63,067 nucleotides of DNA, from assembly GCA_009773645.1 (NCBI GenBank), contig WSYB01000044.1, positions 1 to 63,067 on the forward strand, given 5' to 3'. Below the pieces are notes generated by a model. That model was given only the letters and a program-made list of their open reading frames with translations, searched no databases and was not told the DNA's origin. The DNA comes from Geobacteraceae bacterium. Lineage in GTDB: Bacteria; Desulfobacterota; Desulfuromonadia; Geobacterales; Geobacteraceae. The position numbers and the translations under genes were made by a program. Shown one piece after another: positions 61,378 through 63,067 of this stretch (positions are counted from its first letter, which is position 1; every line of letters starts with the position of its first letter).

Positions 61378-61998
61378 ATGATCCATCCGACACGCACAAA
61401 CCTTCTGCTCCTCAAGGACAAGTCCCGCTCGGTCGCCAACAGCGTGGGGATACTAAAGGCACGGCGGCAGGCGCTGATCCGGGAGTTCCTTGCCGCCACC
61501 CTCCCCTTTTTAAGGTCGCGGGAGGAGGTCAAGGGCGCATACGGCAAGGCCGTTGACGAGCTGCGCTTAAGCCTCGGCCATGAGGGGAGGGACTTTGTCG
61601 AGTCCATCGCGGCCGTGACGAAGAGGGACCTGGGGGTGGAGATTACGGAGCGGAGCGTCATGGGGCTTAAATACCGGGAAGTGACGGTCCGGGAGACGCC
61701 GGTGAGATCCCCTGAGGAGAGAGGATACGACTACCGCTCCACCACCCCCCACATGGAGGAGGCCATCCATCTCTTTGAGACGATTATCGAGGAGATGCTG
61801 GAGCTTGCCGCCTTTGAAAGCAAGCTGAAGAGGCTGGGGGATGAGATAACGCGGGTGACGAGAAGGATCAGGGTGCTGGAGGAGCGGGTCCTTCCCGGGC
61901 TCCGGGAGAGAATCAGGGCCATTGCCCAGTACATCGGCGAAAGGGAGCGGGAGGCATACTACCGGCTGAAACGGTTCAAGGAGATTACATCAGGCTAA
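61378..61998 (+). CDS. ntpD: A/V-type ATPase subunit D
   Basis: A 206-residue, mainly two-helix coiled-coil subunit that forms the rotor axle. The N-terminus IHPTRTNLLLLKDKSRSVAN and C-terminal RRIRVLEERVLPGLRERIRA and EREREAYYRLKRFKE are typical. The central part is a short variable loop. It is the last gene of the ATPase operon, followed by a hairpin. Confidence 0.93.
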   Translation: MIHPTRTNLLLLKDKSRSVANSVGILKARRQALIREFLAATLPFLRSREEVKGAYGKAVDELRLSLGHEGRDFVESIAAVTKRDLGVEITERSVMGLKYREVTVRETPVRSPEERGYDYRSTTPHMEEAIHLFETIIEEMLELAAFESKLKRLGDEITRVTRRIRVLEERVLPGLRERIRAIAQYIGEREREAYYRLKRFKEITSG

Positions 61999-62004
61999 GG
62001 GCGA

Positions 62005-62049
62005 AAGGCAAAAGGCTAAAGGTTTGAATCCCTTAGCCTTTTGCCTTTT
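62005..62049. terminator. Bidirectional terminator between ntpD and the OmpA gene
   Basis: AAAGGCAAAAGGCTAAAGG and CCCTTAGCCTTTTGCCTTTTG form a stem of about 18 bp around a TTTGAAT loop, with T-rich ends on both strands. It sits between convergent genes. The words are the same AAGGCTAA type seen at 47062. Confidence 0.75.
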
Positions 62050-62053
62050 GTTA

Positions 62054-62707
62054 TTACTGCTGCTGCGGGGTAATCACGATGGTCACCCGGCGATTGAGCT
62101 GGCGGCCGGCTTCGGTGCTGTTGTCCGCGACCGGTTTGCTCTCGCCGTAGCCTATCGCCTTCATCCGTGCCGGATTTACCCCCTCGCCGGTGAGGGCGTT
62201 TTTGACATTGGCGGCGCGCTGCTCGGAAAGCTTCCGGTTGAGTTCTTCCGCGCCGGTACTGTCGGTATGACCGCCGATCATGATATTGGTCTGCGGGTAC
62301 TGGTTGAGGACCCGTGCCACGCGGGATATCTCGTCAAAGGCGCCGGCCTTGAGCGATGCGGAATTCACCCCGAACAGGATGTCGGACTTGAAGGTGACGG
62401 CCAGCGTATCCATGTTCCTCTGGATGTTGGCTCCTTCCACATTGGCCAGTTCCTGCCGCATGGCCGCCTCCTGCTTGTCCATGTAGTTGCCGATGGCGCC
62501 TCCGGCCATCCCCCCGACTAACGCTCCTACCCCTGCGCCGATCAGGGTCGAACCGGTATCGCGGCCGATGGCCTGGCCAAGGGCCGCCCCGGCGGCAGCC
62601 CCGGCACCGGTGCCGATCAACGCGCCTTTCTGGGTTTTGGTCATTGGCGCTGCGCATCCTGCCATGGTTACCGCTGCGATGGCCAACCAGATTAAACCTT
62701 TTTTCAT
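62054..62707 (-). CDS. OmpA-family lipoprotein with glycine zipper
   Basis: The 217-residue protein has a lipoprotein signal (LAIAAVTMAGC, lipobox MAGC), a Gly-zipper region (about 28-75, GALIGTGAGAAAGAALGQAI) and a C-terminal OmpA domain (about 105-217) with GGHTDSTGAEELNRKLSEQR AANV and NRRVTIVI. It should be anchored in the outer membrane and bind peptidoglycan, like YiaD. It runs convergent with the ATPase operon and divergent from rtcA. Confidence 0.94.
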   Translation of the reverse strand: MKKGLIWLAIAAVTMAGCAAPMTKTQKGALIGTGAGAAAGAALGQAIGRDTGSTLIGAGVGALVGGMAGGAIGNYMDKQEAAMRQELANVEGANIQRNMDTLAVTFKSDILFGVNSASLKAGAFDEISRVARVLNQYPQTNIMIGGHTDSTGAEELNRKLSEQRAANVKNALTGEGVNPARMKAIGYGESKPVADNSTEAGRQLNRRVTIVITPQQQ

Positions 62708-62863
62708 TGCATCCTCCCTGTCAAGTTGATTATGCCTGTCTTATAGCACGGCGGAGTGCCGAAAACAACGAGGTTTGTCCAGCAACCTTGCAGATTCATG
62801 GTAGAATATGTATCGTATGTTCCGGGTCTGCTGCAAATTTCTCAGGGTGGCGGGAACGATGTC

Positions 62864-63067
62864 ATGATAGAGATTGACGGGAGCTACGGGGAGGGCGGGG
62901 GGCAGATTCTGCGGACGGCGCTCTCCCTTGCCTCCCTTTATAACATGCCGTTTCGTATTGTCAACATCAGGAAAGGGCGGAAGAAGCCTGGGCTCATGCC
63001 CCAGCACCTCTTCTCGGTCCGGGCTGCGCAGCTTGTCTCAGCCGCGGAGGTGACCGGCGACCATAAG
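62864..63067 (+). CDS. rtcA: RNA 3'-terminal phosphate cyclase RtcA (5' part, runs off window)
   Basis: The first 68 codons read [20 protein letters not shown], then a stretch ending [20 protein letters not shown]. This is the RtcA N-terminus, with the signature DGSxGEGGGQ. RtcA turns 3'-phosphate ends of RNA into 2',3'-cyclic phosphate using ATP. The ATG at 62864 has GGGAA eight bases upstream. The rest of the gene lies beyond the window. Confidence 0.9.
   Translation, partial: MIEIDGSYGEGGGQILRTALSLASLYNMPFRIVNIRKGRKKPGLMPQHLFSVRAAQLVSAAEVTGDHK

Noticed and set aside
1-63067. tRNA or rRNA genes
   Set aside because: I looked through the gaps for cloverleaf arms and conserved rRNA stretches and saw none, but no scan was run.

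Overview
The window looks like chromosome of a Desulfuromonadales/Geobacteraceae-type bacterium. This is an inference from gene content: a very high density of sensor kinases, a Wsp-like chemosensory operon, a methylcitrate cycle cluster, a caa3-type oxidase, an A/V-type ATPase and many families of intergenic hairpin repeats. No rRNA, tRNA, CRISPR array or intact insertion sequence was found. The DNA is moderately GC-rich by eye, and most genes lie in tightly packed operons.

Layout. 1-5.8 kb: the 5' part of a small exported protein gene, uvrB, a Cache/HAMP/PAS histidine kinase with its partner receiver, and tatA. 5.8-15.3 kb (minus strand): a chemosensory operon in the order CheW, CheR-TPR, CheW with N-terminal extension, MCP, CheA-REC, CheB, then a REC-kinase. 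Its components match Pseudomonas Wsp, except that the expected GGDEF output (WspR) is replaced by a histidine kinase. 15.4-16.5 kb: a PAS kinase. 16.7-20.4 kb (plus): prpB, prpC, prpD for propionate oxidation. 20.5-31.5 kb (minus): a sensory operon starting with a DUF523/TudS-like protein, then a PAS kinase, a REC-PAS-kinase, a REC-PAS-GGDEF-EAL protein and a 1720-residue CheB-CheR-PAS-PocR-PAS-kinase-REC fusion. 31.7-41.5 kb (plus): a GAF kinase and receiver followed by alpha-glucan genes (nucleotidyltransferase with a phosphomannomutase-like domain, GH57, GalT-like, GlgA) and a 50-residue acidic ORF. 41.6-42.6 kb: a HigBA-like toxin-antitoxin pair beside a decayed REP-associated (Y1) transposase. 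42.7-48.9 kb (minus): a caa3 oxidase operon (sco, ctaC, ctaD, ctaE, ctaF, ctaA, ctaB); ctaD carries a one-base frameshift. 49-52.2 kb (plus): a MoxR ATPase, a DUF2201/VWA protein and an unknown protein, preceded by a dyad and a 14-codon leader-like ORF. 52.5-53.4 kb: a DUF2007 protein and an orphan HyaC-like cytochrome b. 53.6-62 kb (plus): a nine-gene A/V-type ATPase operon (stalk, I, K, E, C, F, A, B, D) in which subunit I is split by a frameshift. 62-63 kb: an OmpA-family lipoprotein and the start of rtcA.

How it fits together. The left half is almost entirely sensory. Four kinases share a near-identical C-terminal HisKA/HATPase module, and two neighbours share a REC-PAS module, pointing to local duplication and shuffling. 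The right half is energy and carbon metabolism. Gene junctions hold at least six repeat types: an about 150-bp element with ACACGGAT/ATCCGTGT ends (five copies), hairpins built from degenerate 6-8 base words, CACGCAAAG inverted repeats, GGGGGAGGG hairpins, and single copies of three other palindromes. Two separate frameshifts in otherwise intact essential-looking genes should be checked as possible sequence errors.
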